From Powellomyces hirtus (lineage: Eukaryota > Chytridiomycota > Chytridiomycetes > Spizellomycetales > Powellomycetaceae): a stretch of DNA of 23,045 bases. The notes under the pieces were generated by a model that saw nothing but the letters and a program-made list of their open reading frames with translations, searched no databases and was not told the origin of the DNA. A program made the position numbers and the translations under genes. This document shows, piece by piece, positions 10,186 through 21,000 of the stretch. The DNA lies in the NCBI GenBank assembly GCA_025526995.1, contig JAHLKG010000051.1:1-23045 (forward strand). Reading direction: 5' to 3'. Each line of letters opens with the position of its first letter. Position 1 is the first letter of the stretch.

Positions 10186-13092
10186 ATGAAATTTAGAACT
10201 GCAGTAGCAACATTCGCGGCGGCCGCTGCAACAACAACAGCAACATTCCTTCCTGTCGTCTCAGCCGCCGATTCTGCAACTTCCCAATACCTCCCATGGT
10301 CGGCTTGCTATGGATCAGAAGGCTATCCGGTGCAAGTCACGGCACTGCGTGCGTCTTACGACCAAAATGCAAAGCTGCTCGATGTGCTTGGGGAAGCAAC
10401 CACTACGGTACCGCTGGGCAATGTCGCACTCGGAACTCCACGCATGACAAACGGAACGGTGCAGACCGGTTTGCAGATTGTGGGCTTTGATACCAATGGA
10501 GTCACCGAAGATATCTGTGGCGCTATCCCTTGTCCTGTTCAGCCTGGGAAGTTTGTGTTCAAAAAGGTGGGATTTCACAAGTCTTTTTCTAGAAACGGCC
10601 GGATGACTGACGGATTCCGTGTTCGTTCTTGACAGACCATCCCCATTCCTATCAACATGCCTTTTGTCGACTGGCATCCACGAGTAGCTTTTCTCGATGG
10701 AACCGATGATGCCAAGGAGATGATGTGTATTCGAGTCCACCTGCAGCTGGTCTCTTCCGGCATTTCACACATTGTCACCTATGCATCTCTTTTCACCGCG
10801 GTCTCAGCCGGCTTCACCACGTTATTGATGCGATACCTGCGGTCGGGCTACGAACCCACCATTTACGACATGTCCTCAGGCTGGGCCCCAACAGCGCGCC
10901 TGCTGCCATCCCGCGTTGGACCGTCGTTCATGCACGTTGCGCTGTTTGCGCAGTTCATTGCCGCGTCGGGCCAGCTCAACTTTGACTACCCTGCTGTATA
11001 CCAAGATTTTGTGAGATTGTTCACGTGGGCCACTGGAACATGGAACGTGAGCTTTATCCGCTCGATTGCGAATCACATTCGAAATGGAGGACTTGTGGTC
11101 CTTGCTCAGGAGGGAGCGGAGGCGAAGGCACGCACTGGAGCTAGGGTTGCAAAATTGATTGGCAGACAAATGGCCAGTCCTGGTGCTCCAACGTTCGATG
11201 GTGTCCCGCAAGGAACTGCCATTACAGGATACGAACGCTACACTGCGATGGTCGGCATGACAAGCAAGGAGATGTTTCTGAACACTTTGATCCCTTTCCT
11301 GTTTGTGCTTTTGATCATTTTGTTTGCTGGTACCGGCCTAGCATTCATCAGATTTGTCTACCGCCGCCGCACCGAAAAGGAAGACATTTTTGCCAACGAC
11401 GACGGAGAACATCACCACATCCGACACTACATGGGCGGCTGGGCCGTCCGTACTCTCATCCTTTTCTATTTTGGCCTGACATCCACATCCCTACACCAGC
11501 TCACTCTCGCCAACGAACCCCCGAGCGTCATGGCATTGGCCGGAATCGTCTTTGTGGTGTTTGGTGTGATGGTTCCCATCGGAATGACGCTCCGCTTAAT
11601 TGGAATCGCTCGCATGAATCGCACTCTGGACCAGAAGGATCCCGAAATTGCAGACAAAGTCTACGCCAAGAGCGTCCGTGGCAACATCCAGAATTTCCGA
11701 AGAGGCTCCGAGTCCGAAGGTCGTGCCCGCGCTCAGTCTGTTCGCTCATTTACGAGAGATCAGGCCGTCACGAGGGAGGCTGCGGACGTTTACGCACGTA
11801 TGAGAGCGATGTCTATCTCATCTGTTGGAACTGGTACCACTGCCGCAGGTCCCACCACCGCGGCCCGGGATATTGAAATCCCATTCAAGCCACTCCGCGC
11901 TTTCTCTGTGTCCTCCGCCGCCACGACGGCAACATCTGCCTCCCGCTCGGCTTCATGGCCTCTTCCACCCCTGTACCTCTCGCAAAAGTTTATGCTTCTC
12001 TACGGTCCCTTCCTGAACAACTACGACCCCACTCACTTCATTGCCCACGCCGAGTTCTTGATTGTTCTTACGTGGTACCTCCGCATTGCGCCCGCGATCG
12101 CTGTCGGCATCTTGGGCAAAATTGTCCCGCCGTACTTCCAATTTGCGGTCATGTTCAGCGGAGATGGAGTGCTCTTCTTGTACCTCTTGTGGAAACGACC
12201 GTTTGCGGGCAAGGCAGCCAACATGTGGCAACTGTTTTTGGCGTTCTGCCGAGCCGGGATCTTTTTGTTTGTTTTTGTCTTTTTCATCATCTCGCGATAC
12301 TTTGGGGTGGAGTGGATGACGGAAATGATTGTTGGCTCCCTCATCCTCTCCTGCCTCGGCGTCCACGGACTCTTCCTCACCTCCTCCGGAATCAAGTTTG
12401 CCACGCTCGCACTCAAGGGATTCAAACGCAAGAGCCCACCCCGAGCCCTCGTCGCCACCGATCCCGTCCATATCCACAAATCAACCTCGGAATCCGGCTC
12501 GTTGCCCCGCGGTGCAGCCACCCGTTTCCCATCCGCCACCAGCCGCCGCGACACCATCACGAGCAACAACACGGCAATGAACAGCAAACCGACATCTTCC
12601 CTCGGACGCAGCGGCACAACCCGCACCCACAACACGGCGCGCACGGCCCGCTCCGACGACGAAGAGCGCTACGACCCCAACGCCCAACGATCAAACTCCC
12701 CACTCCTCCGCCACGCGAGCCCGAACCCGATTTCCGCCGCTACTGCCTCTGCATCTGCATCCTCATCCGCCGCACCCGCGCCCGCAGCAGCAGCCACAGT
12801 AACACTCCCTCCACCCACTGTCCTTCCCGGAAACGTCTACAGCGAAGAAGACTACTTTTCCCGTGCCCGCGCCATGAAGGCCGCATTGAACGCCCCTCTC
12901 ACCCCCACCGCATCCCCTGCCCTCACCTTCCTCAAACCCGCCGCGACCGCAGCGCCCGCCCGACCCCAGAAAGTCAAACGCTACCCAACCCTGACTCGAA
13001 AACCGACCCAACCCCTCACGCCACCCACACCCGTCGAACAACTCGAAATGCATACTGTTACCGAACAAAACAATCCCTACCTCGATACTTAG
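10186..13092 (+). CDS. Fungal TRP-like membrane channel with an N-terminal ML-like domain (Pkd2/Flc type), 2 exons
   Basis: Members of this fungal family are polytopic membrane proteins with a lumenal or extracellular MD-2-like lipid-binding domain; characterised relatives act in calcium signalling, cell-wall integrity and flavin transport. Exons are 10186-10566 and 10636-13092, giving 945 residues. The 69-nt intron (GTGGGA...GACAG) falls inside the ML-like domain between FVFKK and TIPIPIN. A signal peptide (about 1-28, ending VVSAA) precedes the ML-like domain (about 35-166), which has four cysteines (41, 111, 116, 158) suited to two disulfides. Hydrophobic segments follow at about 168-192, 225-240, 343-365, 397-418 and 425-446. 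After a Ser/Arg-rich loop (about 447-570) there are about four more, up to about 713. The last 230 residues are Ser/Thr/Pro/Ala-rich and probably cytosolic. The ATG at 10186 is chosen because it directly opens the signal peptide. Substrate and ion selectivity cannot be read from sequence. Confidence 0.85.
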
Positions 13093-13631
13093 ATAATGTA
13101 ATCCAAAGATCTGTTCTTTTTTAATTGTGTAGATAGAATAGTAGAGAGAGAAAAACACGTTAGCCAGTAGCAAATAGTAGTAGCTATATAGTAGTAACCC
13201 CCCCGTATGCCCACCTCCCTGTTCTGCCCGGCGGTGCGGGCGAGAGGGATGTGTTTATGCTTGACGTTGGTAGTTTTGTAATGGGATCTGGAATACCTCT
13301 TTGTTTTTCATTCCTTTTCCATTGGGAAATATCTTTTGAGATTCAAGTTGATTGTCCTGAAACCTTATTACGATGTTCACTAACTTTAGGTTGTAGTATT
13401 ATTCAACAGTGCTGAACGTTATTAGCGCTACATTCGTAAAAGCACGATTGCACGTCCCAGCCCACTCTCTCACAGGAACGCTTTGAAAAAAAAAAAAAAA
13501 AAAAAAAAAAAAACGGCGCTCTTCAGATCCTACATGAGGTTGAGGCCACTATCTCTCAACCGCAGAATGGTTTTTGTTTGATGCAGAGAGACTTGCCCCT
13601 GCGCTTTCGCAATTGATATTGTAGAAAAGGG
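13093..13631. other. Convergent intergenic region between the channel and Myb-repeat genes
   Basis: This holds the 3' flanks of both genes and no open frame of note. It includes a run of 28 A (13486-13513). A small GC hairpin (GCCCG...CGGGC) lies near 13228-13243. I see no clear polyadenylation consensus and no RNA gene. Confidence 0.5.
13486..13513. repeat. A28 homopolymer
   Basis: Twenty-eight consecutive A on the plus strand lie about 120 nt from the 3' end of the Myb-repeat gene. It could be a simple homopolymer or the tail of an old retroposed transcript. No recognisable retroposed body or target-site duplication was seen. Confidence 0.9.
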
Positions 13632-14807
13632 CTATTTCCGTAGTGCTGCATCTCGCTTTTCATGTTTGTTCCATCGGCTCCAGACAGAACCTTGAGTCCG
13701 TCCTAACGCCTCCCCAATCTTAACCCATGATGGTCTGCAATAATTTTCTTTGGCTAGCTTCACCATCTTCTTGAACGCCTCATCTTCTTCAAGTGAGAAA
13801 CGTGTCCGGCTTGGTTGTCCAGTCGGCTGCAGGTGGCGGCGATAATGGGTCATCATCTCCTGAAATAGCCGCTTGAAAATCGCCTCCCATTTTAGCCAAC
13901 TAGGAGCGTTACCGGCCAACCGTGCCTCGTCTACGAGGTTCCGCAAGGTGTCATTCTCGGACAGTGACCAAGCACCATGCTTCATCTCTGGGTCAAGAAC
14001 AGTAGACCACCTCAAGCGAGTTTCCTTCGCTGGACGCTTCAGCAGGCGAGCAGTGTGAGTCCATTGTATCCGCTCGCCAGAAAAAGATGCTGCAGAGACA
14101 TATTGTGCAAGACGTTCGTCATCTTCTTTGCTCCAAGGTCGGCTGTCTACGGCTGCACTCAAGCGCTCGGACTTTTGTTGTACTGACGATGCTGATCGCT
14201 TGAGCTGCACGGCCAAACTTGTCCACCGAGCTGTCTGTCCCGCAGGAGTAGCTGCTAAAGCAGAGCTCAAGTATTCCACCTCAGCCGCCGTCCAAGCACC
14301 GACACGTCTTGTGTTCCTTGTCTCTAGCCATCGCAAACGTTTGCGCACCGAGGCCGCAGAGCGCCCCAGCCCCTGGGCAAGGCTCTGAACATTAAGTCGG
14401 CTGCCAGTGTTCAATGACAATTCCTGTGCTTCAAGAATCTGTGTGTCCTCCACCGGTTTGAATGGGCCGAACTTCACTGCGGGATGACGAAGGGCAACCA
14501 CTCGTTGCATGCAGGCCATTTCGGATCGTCGGTTCAAGTGTCTAGATATTGCTTTGTAACTGAGTCCTGTGGAGCGTGATTCAGTTAGCACATCGTCTTC
14601 TTCAGGTGTCCATCTCCAATGTGTTTTGATAGGAGGAGCCTTGTTGTTTGCCGGCTCTTGTTTAAACGACGACGGAGAGGACGGTTCACCAGTTGCAACC
14701 TTTCGCACAGCCCAACCAACATGGAAGGCTCTGAGACTGGGAACCGGTAATCCTATAGCGGATGATAATGAATGCGTCCCCCGGAAGAAGCGGCCGAGCG
14801 CAAACAT
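13632..14807 (-). CDS. Six-repeat Myb/SANT-like protein with probable mitochondrial presequence
   Basis: This single-exon gene encodes 391 residues. I read six degenerate Myb/SANT-like helical repeats at about 64-106, 113-161, 169-216, 223-267, 278-325 and 335-382. Each opens with a Trp/Phe-acidic box such as WTPEED, FKPVED, WTAAEVE, WSKEDD, WSLSEND or FSLEEDE, and ends in a basic helix such as SVRKRLRWL or SVWSRWNKH. Several repeats have a longer spacer between helices than classic c-Myb. The first 38 residues have Arg, Lys and Ser with no acidic residue and many hydrophobics (MFALGRFFRG, then LRAFHVGWAVRK), which is typical of a cleavable mitochondrial targeting peptide. The likely role is DNA binding, possibly to mitochondrial DNA; that is inference. 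A nuclear factor with a chance N-terminus is the alternative. It is divergent from the neurochondrin-family gene with 306 bp between start codons. Confidence 0.8.
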   Translation of the reverse strand: MFALGRFFRGTHSLSSAIGLPVPSLRAFHVGWAVRKVATGEPSSPSSFKQEPANNKAPPIKTHWRWTPEEDDVLTESRSTGLSYKAISRHLNRRSEMACMQRVVALRHPAVKFGPFKPVEDTQILEAQELSLNTGSRLNVQSLAQGLGRSAASVRKRLRWLETRNTRRVGAWTAAEVEYLSSALAATPAGQTARWTSLAVQLKRSASSVQQKSERLSAAVDSRPWSKEDDERLAQYVSAASFSGERIQWTHTARLLKRPAKETRLRWSTVLDPEMKHGAWSLSENDTLRNLVDEARLAGNAPSWLKWEAIFKRLFQEMMTHYRRHLQPTGQPSRTRFSLEEDEAFKKMVKLAKENYCRPSWVKIGEALGRTQGSVWSRWNKHEKRDAALRK

Positions 14808-15113
14808 TCCGTTACACTGGAATTCGATGCGAGATCTGGCGTGTGGGAGTGTTGCTCAGCTGGCAGAGGCGCACCCTGGGAACCTCACCCGCCGTTTTCT
14901 GTTAGAGGAAGTGGTTGCTGGGTGGTGTATCGAAGGTTATTCTACGGAGGACAACTATGAGTGGATTCATCCGCGAATGGCGCACATGGAGATGGACAAG
15001 TAAGGAAGAGTGAAGGAAGAGGATGGGATGGAGAGGAGCGCGTCGCGCCGTCAATTTCTTTAAATTGACAGGGGAATGCACATGTCAACTCGTTCTCATT
15101 CCCTTGTTTTGTC
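14808..15113. promoter_or_regulatory. Divergent promoter shared by the Myb-repeat and neurochondrin-family genes
   Basis: Only 306 bp separate the two start codons, which read outward, so regulatory sites for both genes must be here or inside the genes. It contains a dyad at 15050-15069. No TATA box is evident. A tRNA-D-arm-like string near 14852 is not part of a complete tRNA. Confidence 0.6.
15050..15069. repeat. 8-bp dyad in the divergent promoter
   Basis: Arms GTCAATTT and AAATTGAC are perfectly complementary around the 4-nt spacer CTTT. It lies 45 bp upstream of the neurochondrin-family start codon, near its probable transcription start. It is a good candidate for a dimeric regulator site, although the functional role is inferred. 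Confidence 0.65.
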
Positions 15114-17753
15114 ATGCACGCCATGTCATCCGAACCGACAGAGGATCAACAATTGCTGAAATGCTTGGAGCTTCTTTCGGAAAACAGCACAGACGAAGAA
15201 AAGTTCGTGGCACTGCTCCTATTGCCTCGGCTGCTGGACGACCCGCAAAGCAATGGAAGGAAACTTTGGCTTTGTTTTGAACGAATGAACTGGTCCTTTG
15301 TGGAAAGGCTTCTGTCCGCTGGTGAGGGGATTGCGGATGATTGATGTTGGGGAAGTCGCTTATGTTGATGCTTACGTCTCAATGGTAGAGGATACACCTG
15401 ATATGCCACAGGAGGATTTGCATTCTATCGCGGTGAATTTGATAGCGGGCTTCGCGGCAGAGGATGATCTGGTGGGTCGGCCAGGTACATCTCCGTGCAG
15501 ATTTGAGGTTGAGGATCTGTCATACTCATCTTTACCTTTCTCGTGCAGAATTGACGACACAGATCCCTTGTTTAGCGAAACTGCTCATAAAGTAAGGACC
15601 AACCGTTCTGAGATCTGATATTCCGCCTACTTCGTCCTTGTTTGGCCTCACGTCGTCTCTCGCGTATCTAGAGAAACTGCGGAAACAGTTGGGACGGTCC
15701 TACAATGCTTGCACAGGATGGCAATGTCCGCCGATAGCGCCGCGGTGACACTCGAGGAAGACACGCTGAGATGCATCATTTGCGTACTGAGTGGGCAAAC
15801 GGAAGAACGTAAGAGACGTTTGACACATCTGGGAATTGCATGCGTCAGGCTGATTTTAGGATAGTATCGTTGCAGGCACTCAGAGTTCTCGAGCAACTGT
15901 ACGCACAAGTTAGCTCAAGTACCACTTATATGGGTCGGAGTACGGAGGAGGTGTCGCATCAGTTGCTCCCCGAAGTTGCTCGTGTGTTTGCGACGAATAA
16001 TGGTCAGCTTAAGTTTGAATGTGCACGGTTCTTGGTGGAGATGAGTGCGGATCAGGTACGATGTGCACCATGTGGCTTGTGCGAAACTGGGAGCTATTGA
16101 ATAACACCAAGACACGTAGACTGTCCGAAAGACCAACACAATGCCATCGTGGGCGCTAGACGTACGACAGGGCGTCACGACTATTCTGCGCAGCAAGATT
16201 GGTAAGGCTACTCTGGTCGCGACATCACCTTGCACAGGAGCTAACGCTGGAATCAGGATTGGAACAGCGAGATATGGCATTTATCTTGAGCTCCTCTATG
16301 CTGCGTCAGCTGGGATCGAAGTGGATGGCGGTGGACTCCTCAAAGAAACAAGGCGACTCGGGTCAGCTTTCCGAAACGCAGTTTTGGACTCTCTTGGTCC
16401 ACCTGGCCGGCGGGGAAATCCGGGTGCTGCTAGATGACATCCCAGCCTCGGAAGTTCCCGAAGCGAAGTCTCGAGTCTCTACCGTTCTGCCAGTGTGTGC
16501 TGAGATTGTTGAGCTTTTGATGAGGGGACTTATTGAGCTCAGTACCGACGAAGCGCCGACGACGATGTCCACCGATATCCTGTCGTCAATAAGGGAGTCT
16601 CTACATGAGACATTTGAGTCTGTGCGCTCATACCTGGTCGATATTTATGTACATATGGCTGTAATTCGAGTATGCAAAAGTCGTCCGTCATCTCACCGCG
16701 CCCCTCGGTTACCTAGGCCAACTTCCAGTACAAGAAAGACAGGGCACTTGTGGACAATGTTGTGACGGCAGCGTGTTTACGGTTGATGTCTACATGGCTA
16801 GCGGAGGAGGACAGCTTAGCACCGAAAGAAATTCAGCAGGTGATACCAATCATCGTGATCGCAGGAAGATCCAGGTAAAGTATAAAACTCGGATCTGCGA
16901 TCATCAACGCGCTGTATGCTAATCAGCAGGTTCTAAGACTGGAATGCGTAGGGATACATCCCATAGAGTTTCTCGGTCCTGCCCTCGTAAATATCACCGC
17001 CGATCCACAAATCCGCGACGCATTTTTGGACGCCGGCGGCTGCGGCATGATTGTTAACTTTTGGCGGAATCTCAACGCCATTTCACCCCTCTCGTTATCA
17101 ATCGTTTCCATCCTGCTCAACATCGTTGCCACCAAAGGAGACACAGCAGTCAAAGCCGAAAGCAACACGTTTTTGGAAGCTCTCGCACTGTCACTCGCAG
17201 ATATGAATCGTCTTCGCGGACAGGACCCCCGATCGGCAGATATGATTGTTCTGGCACATTATATTGCATTTTCGGTCATGGTGATCCGGAACTTAACCGC
17301 TGCACAAGTCCAAAGCAACGAGAAGATAATTGCGGAAATCGTTGATCACGCGGCATCGTTCCTGCTTGCGGGACTTGAGACATCCCGTGCTGGCGCCGTT
17401 GTTGACTGGGCTGACCTCAAAGAACTGTGGCTGATATCGGCATCAGGTACGTTACATGCTTCTTTCCGGCCCTACTTTGAGAATCGTCCATACTCAGTTA
17501 CAAGTTGTTCATCTAGCATTTACAGGCTGTGCACAAAGCATCCCGAAAGGACATCCCCTGCGTCAACTGCCAAGCATACTGAAGCTCGTCGCTGATACAC
17601 AAGGTGAGCCACTCAGCAAGCGACCTTGTACTTGTCTCCCAACGCGACCGTCTCAATTCTCAATCTTCGCTGTCCTTGTTAGCTGCAAAATTGGGTCTGC
17701 TAGAGCCGGAAGTTCGTGATTCGATGATCCGTTTGGGGAAGGTGTTTTTGTAG
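15114..17753 (+). CDS. NCDN: Neurochondrin-family helical-repeat protein, 11 exons
   Basis: Neurochondrin is an all-helical, Armadillo-like cytosolic protein known mainly from animal signalling; its role in fungi is not established. I reconstructed exons 15114-15321, 15389-15484, 15549-15591, 15672-15808, 15865-16055, 16120-16201, 16257-16660, 16717-16874, 16938-17446, 17526-17603 and 17683-17753, giving 658 residues against roughly 730 in mammals. Family hallmarks are the N-terminal LLKCLELLSENSTDEEKFVA with ALLLLPRLL, the LRSKIGLEQRDMAF segment rebuilt exactly across an intron, SSIRESLHETFESVRSYL, and FLGPALVNITADPQIRDAFL. Introns are 55-80 nt and all GT-AG. Two junctions are less certain: intron 4 (acceptor ending 15864 chosen to keep frame) and intron 8 (16875-16937, or instead 16840-16929). 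A second in-frame ATG at 15123 would shorten the product by three residues. Confidence 0.75.
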
Positions 17754-18010
17754 ACGTACGGTATTCCCACTTAGGTCTCGCCGCAGTTTTGGTCATAGGT
17801 AGCTTCTTCCCTGTAAATATTAGTTTTGTCTACATGTATTACCGGATTCATTCCTGTGTTGAACTCGGTCGGAAACTCGGAGCTAAGCCACTTGACCGCT
17901 TGCGTAAGCGCGCCTGTGATCGTTCCGACAATCCAGAAAAATCCCTGAACCCTCGCGTTGGAATAAGGCTGGTAAACGGTACCCACCCTATTTTTGATTG
18001 ATATCCACTA
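17754..18010. promoter_or_regulatory. Short tandem intergenic region, presumed CFAP58 promoter
   Basis: The 257 bp between the neurochondrin-family stop and the CFAP58 start must hold the upstream gene's 3' end and at least part of the CFAP58 promoter. I looked for an RFX X-box (GTNRCC, short spacer, RGYAAC) and found no good match. On the minus strand there is an ATG-less open frame (17771-17986) with a hydrophobic stretch, treated separately as a finding. Confidence 0.4.
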
Positions 18011-21000
18011 ATGTCATCCAAACGCGCAAGAAGAGCTTCAATAGTTGGTGGATCCGCAGCTTCACGAGCTGATCGAGATTCAGCTTCCCGTGGAGCAGAG
18101 CCGCTTGTGGAAGACTCGTCAGGTCTGGAAGGACCAGCAACAACATCCGACGCAGGAACCGCTCGAAATATGTCGACACCGGGAATACCTGGCTCCCTGG
18201 ATGAGGCTGCTCCTGGAACAGCTGTCGAAAACTCTGGAGCTCGAATGGAGCCGTCATCTGCATCGGCGGAAGAACGTGCCTCTGAGATCGGAGTGATGCC
18301 GGTCTCCTCATCTACAGAAACCCCAGGCGATGACGCAGCACATCAGGCCGCTGGAGCGCCTTCCAATCAACCAGACTCTTCTGCATCTACTGGAGCGGTG
18401 GAAGTACCAGAACCCATACCAGAACCAATTGTGAACGATTTGCCAGGCGCGGAAGTTAAAACCCACCATGACAGCCTATACGTCGCAATGGAGCTGGAGT
18501 ACGACAGCACATGGCAAGAAATTGCCGAAGACACATCTCTCAATCCGTTCCGAATTGAGTATGAAAAGATGCACCGCGCCGTCGCGAGGTCCCGAGATCA
18601 TATCGAGAAGCTGTACGGGCAGTACGAACGGACCCATGGGGAGTACCGAGTGCACCTGGCTCAAACCCAAGATGCAAAAGAGTCGTCCGTTCACGATCAG
18701 CAGCTTATTAAATCTCTGAAGGCTCAGATCGCCAAAGCGGAGGAGACGGTGGAATCTAGTGGCAAGCGGGAAGAGAACGGGAAGGAGGAGTTGCGACAGC
18801 TGAGATTAGAGGTGGCCAATCTCAACTCGACGTTGAAGCAGGGCGTTGGATTGAGTGCTACACAGGAAAAGGCACTACAAGAGCTTCTTTCCGCGAAAGA
18901 GCAATCTACCAAAGAACTGGATGAGGAACTCGAGAAGATTGTGCATTTGCGAAACAGCATTGCGAACGTGTCGGAACGGATCAAGCAGGCCGATCAGCAA
19001 AAACGGGAACTGGAGCATGAGATCTATGATCTGCGAGACCGGAGCGCGTCCAAAAAAGCGGATATTGATGCTGAGTTGCGAAACAAGGAGCGACTCGAAC
19101 GGGACTTGCGAGAACTTCGGGTAGTTGTGGCTGTCAAATCACAGGAAGTGAGGGGGAAACAAGACTCGGTGAACCGAGCGACGGATGACATTTCGATTTT
19201 GGAGTCGCAGATCCGATCGCAGAAGCAGATGACTGAGAAATTGGTGAAGGATCAAGAAACCTTGACGACCCGGACGATACAGTTGCAGCAAGAGGCAGAC
19301 GAGCAAATGACGATGGCGTCGCAGATGATTGAAGAAAATCGGGTTCTAGCCAATGAGCTCAGTCGACGGGAGGCGGAGCTGCTGAAGAACTCAACCGAGG
19401 TGAAAAAAGTGGCGCGAATCAAAGAAGCGTTGGGAAAAAAGATCCAAGCTAGTGAGGAGCAGAAGCTAGAGGCCGAGCTAGAGCGTAAAGGCATCCGAGG
19501 AGAGTGCGAGGGCACACTGGACGAGATTGATCGCATGAAGCGTCAAACCGACATCCACAAAAAGTCTATAGATGATCTATCGCGAGAACGCGATATTCTC
19601 GAAAACAACTTCCGCAAAGCGCAGAGTGAGCTTCACGGCCATGGTCAGATGATCTTGCTGTCTAAGCAGGCCCGGCACAACATCGAGCTGGATCTCCTGA
19701 GATATGAGCGGGACACTGTTGACCAGGAGAAGAAGATCAAGTTGCTGGAGGGAGAACGTGACAACTACATAGTCGAATCCATTCGATTGCAGAGCTCGTG
19801 CGTGACAGGAATCCAGGACATCAAGAGTAAAGAGATTGAGCTGTTTGATTTCAAAAAGCGCACGGTTCAAGCGGACACGAAACTCAAACACCAACAGAAC
19901 CTCTACGAGGCCGTTCAGAGTGATCGGAATCTCCACAGCAAACATTTGATTGAAGCGCAAGCGGAAATCTCAAAGATGAAGAGAAAACTCAAGATCATGA
20001 ACTTCCAGATCAACGGGTTCAAAGAGGACATCAACTCGAAAAATCAAGCGTTAGCGGCGGAAGCGGCCGAGTATGCGCGACTGCAGAAAGACATTGAGGT
20101 TATCACGGAGGAGATCAACACCCTGCAACATCAGAACGAGCTGGGACAGTCTTATATTCGGACACAAGCTGCTGAAGCAAGCAAACTGAATCAGTTCGTC
20201 AAGGAAGCAGAGATGGAGCGATCGCGGCAGGAAAATGCCCTGAACATCCTGGTCACAGAACGCGACAACCTCAGCAACCAGCTGATACGGCAGAACGAAG
20301 AACTTGCCAAAGTGTACAACTCGCTCAAACTCCAGCAGGTCTCACTTCTCCGCAGTGAGAAGCACTACAGCCAACAGGTATCTCAGCTGAACGAAACGAG
20401 GCGAACGATTTCCGAGCTGCGAAGGCAGAAGGCTGTGCTGAAGTCGCAAGATGCCGAGTTCGCAAATACCCAAGAGACGGCACGACAGCTAGAAAATGAT
20501 TTGCTGACGGAGCAAATGCGTATCAAAGCGCTGGAAGATCAGCTGCAGTACCCCATCAACGTCCATCGATGGCGCAAACTGGAAGGCAAGAATCCGAAGG
20601 CATTCGATATGATCCAGCTGCTGCATTCGCTGCAGCGGCAGCTCATTTCAAAGAGCAAGGAAGAGTCTGACAAAGAGCAAATGATCCACAGTAAAGAGAT
20701 GCTGTATCTATATCTGAAAACACTGCTTGCCAAACAAGTGGGACCAGAAGCGATCGAGCAGATATCCGAATATCAGCATATCCTGAATGACAAAACCATG
20801 CAGTTCAAACATATGGGTACCGAGCTCAACATGTATCAAGCACAGCTGCGAGAGTACCGGTACTCGATAACTCAGCTTGATAAAGGCATGGACAAGTTGA
20901 AGAAGCAGTATATGCAGCAAAATCGTGGCAAGCTGGTTAGTATTGCGACTGTTCCAAAAGGAAGATTTAAGGGCCGACTTTCTCCAGGGAATCCACCAGT

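Noticed and set aside
11955..13124. 389-codon second frame inside the channel gene
   Set aside because: It is the shifted reading of a GC-rich coding sequence, with Pro/Arg/His bias typical of a shadow frame. The main frame has the signal peptide, ML-like domain and membrane segments.
14845..14935. tRNA-like string GTTGCTCAGCTGGCAGAG
   Set aside because: It resembles a tRNA D-arm, but no matching acceptor strand, anticodon arm or TTCRANNC box follows at the right distance.
15809..15875. Neurochondrin intron 4 ending at TTGCAG (15875)
   Set aside because: It is the better-looking acceptor but shifts the frame to an early stop. The acceptor at 15864, about 11 nt past a CTGAT branch-like site, keeps ALRVLEQLY in frame.
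17754..18010. RFX X-box upstream of CFAP58
   Set aside because: Only a loose half-site (GGTAAAC) was found; no paired GTNRCC half lies at the required spacing.
17988..18311. Antisense open frame over the CFAP58 N-terminus
   Set aside because: It mirrors the biased Ser/Glu/Ala-rich codons of the sense strand and has no recognised domain.
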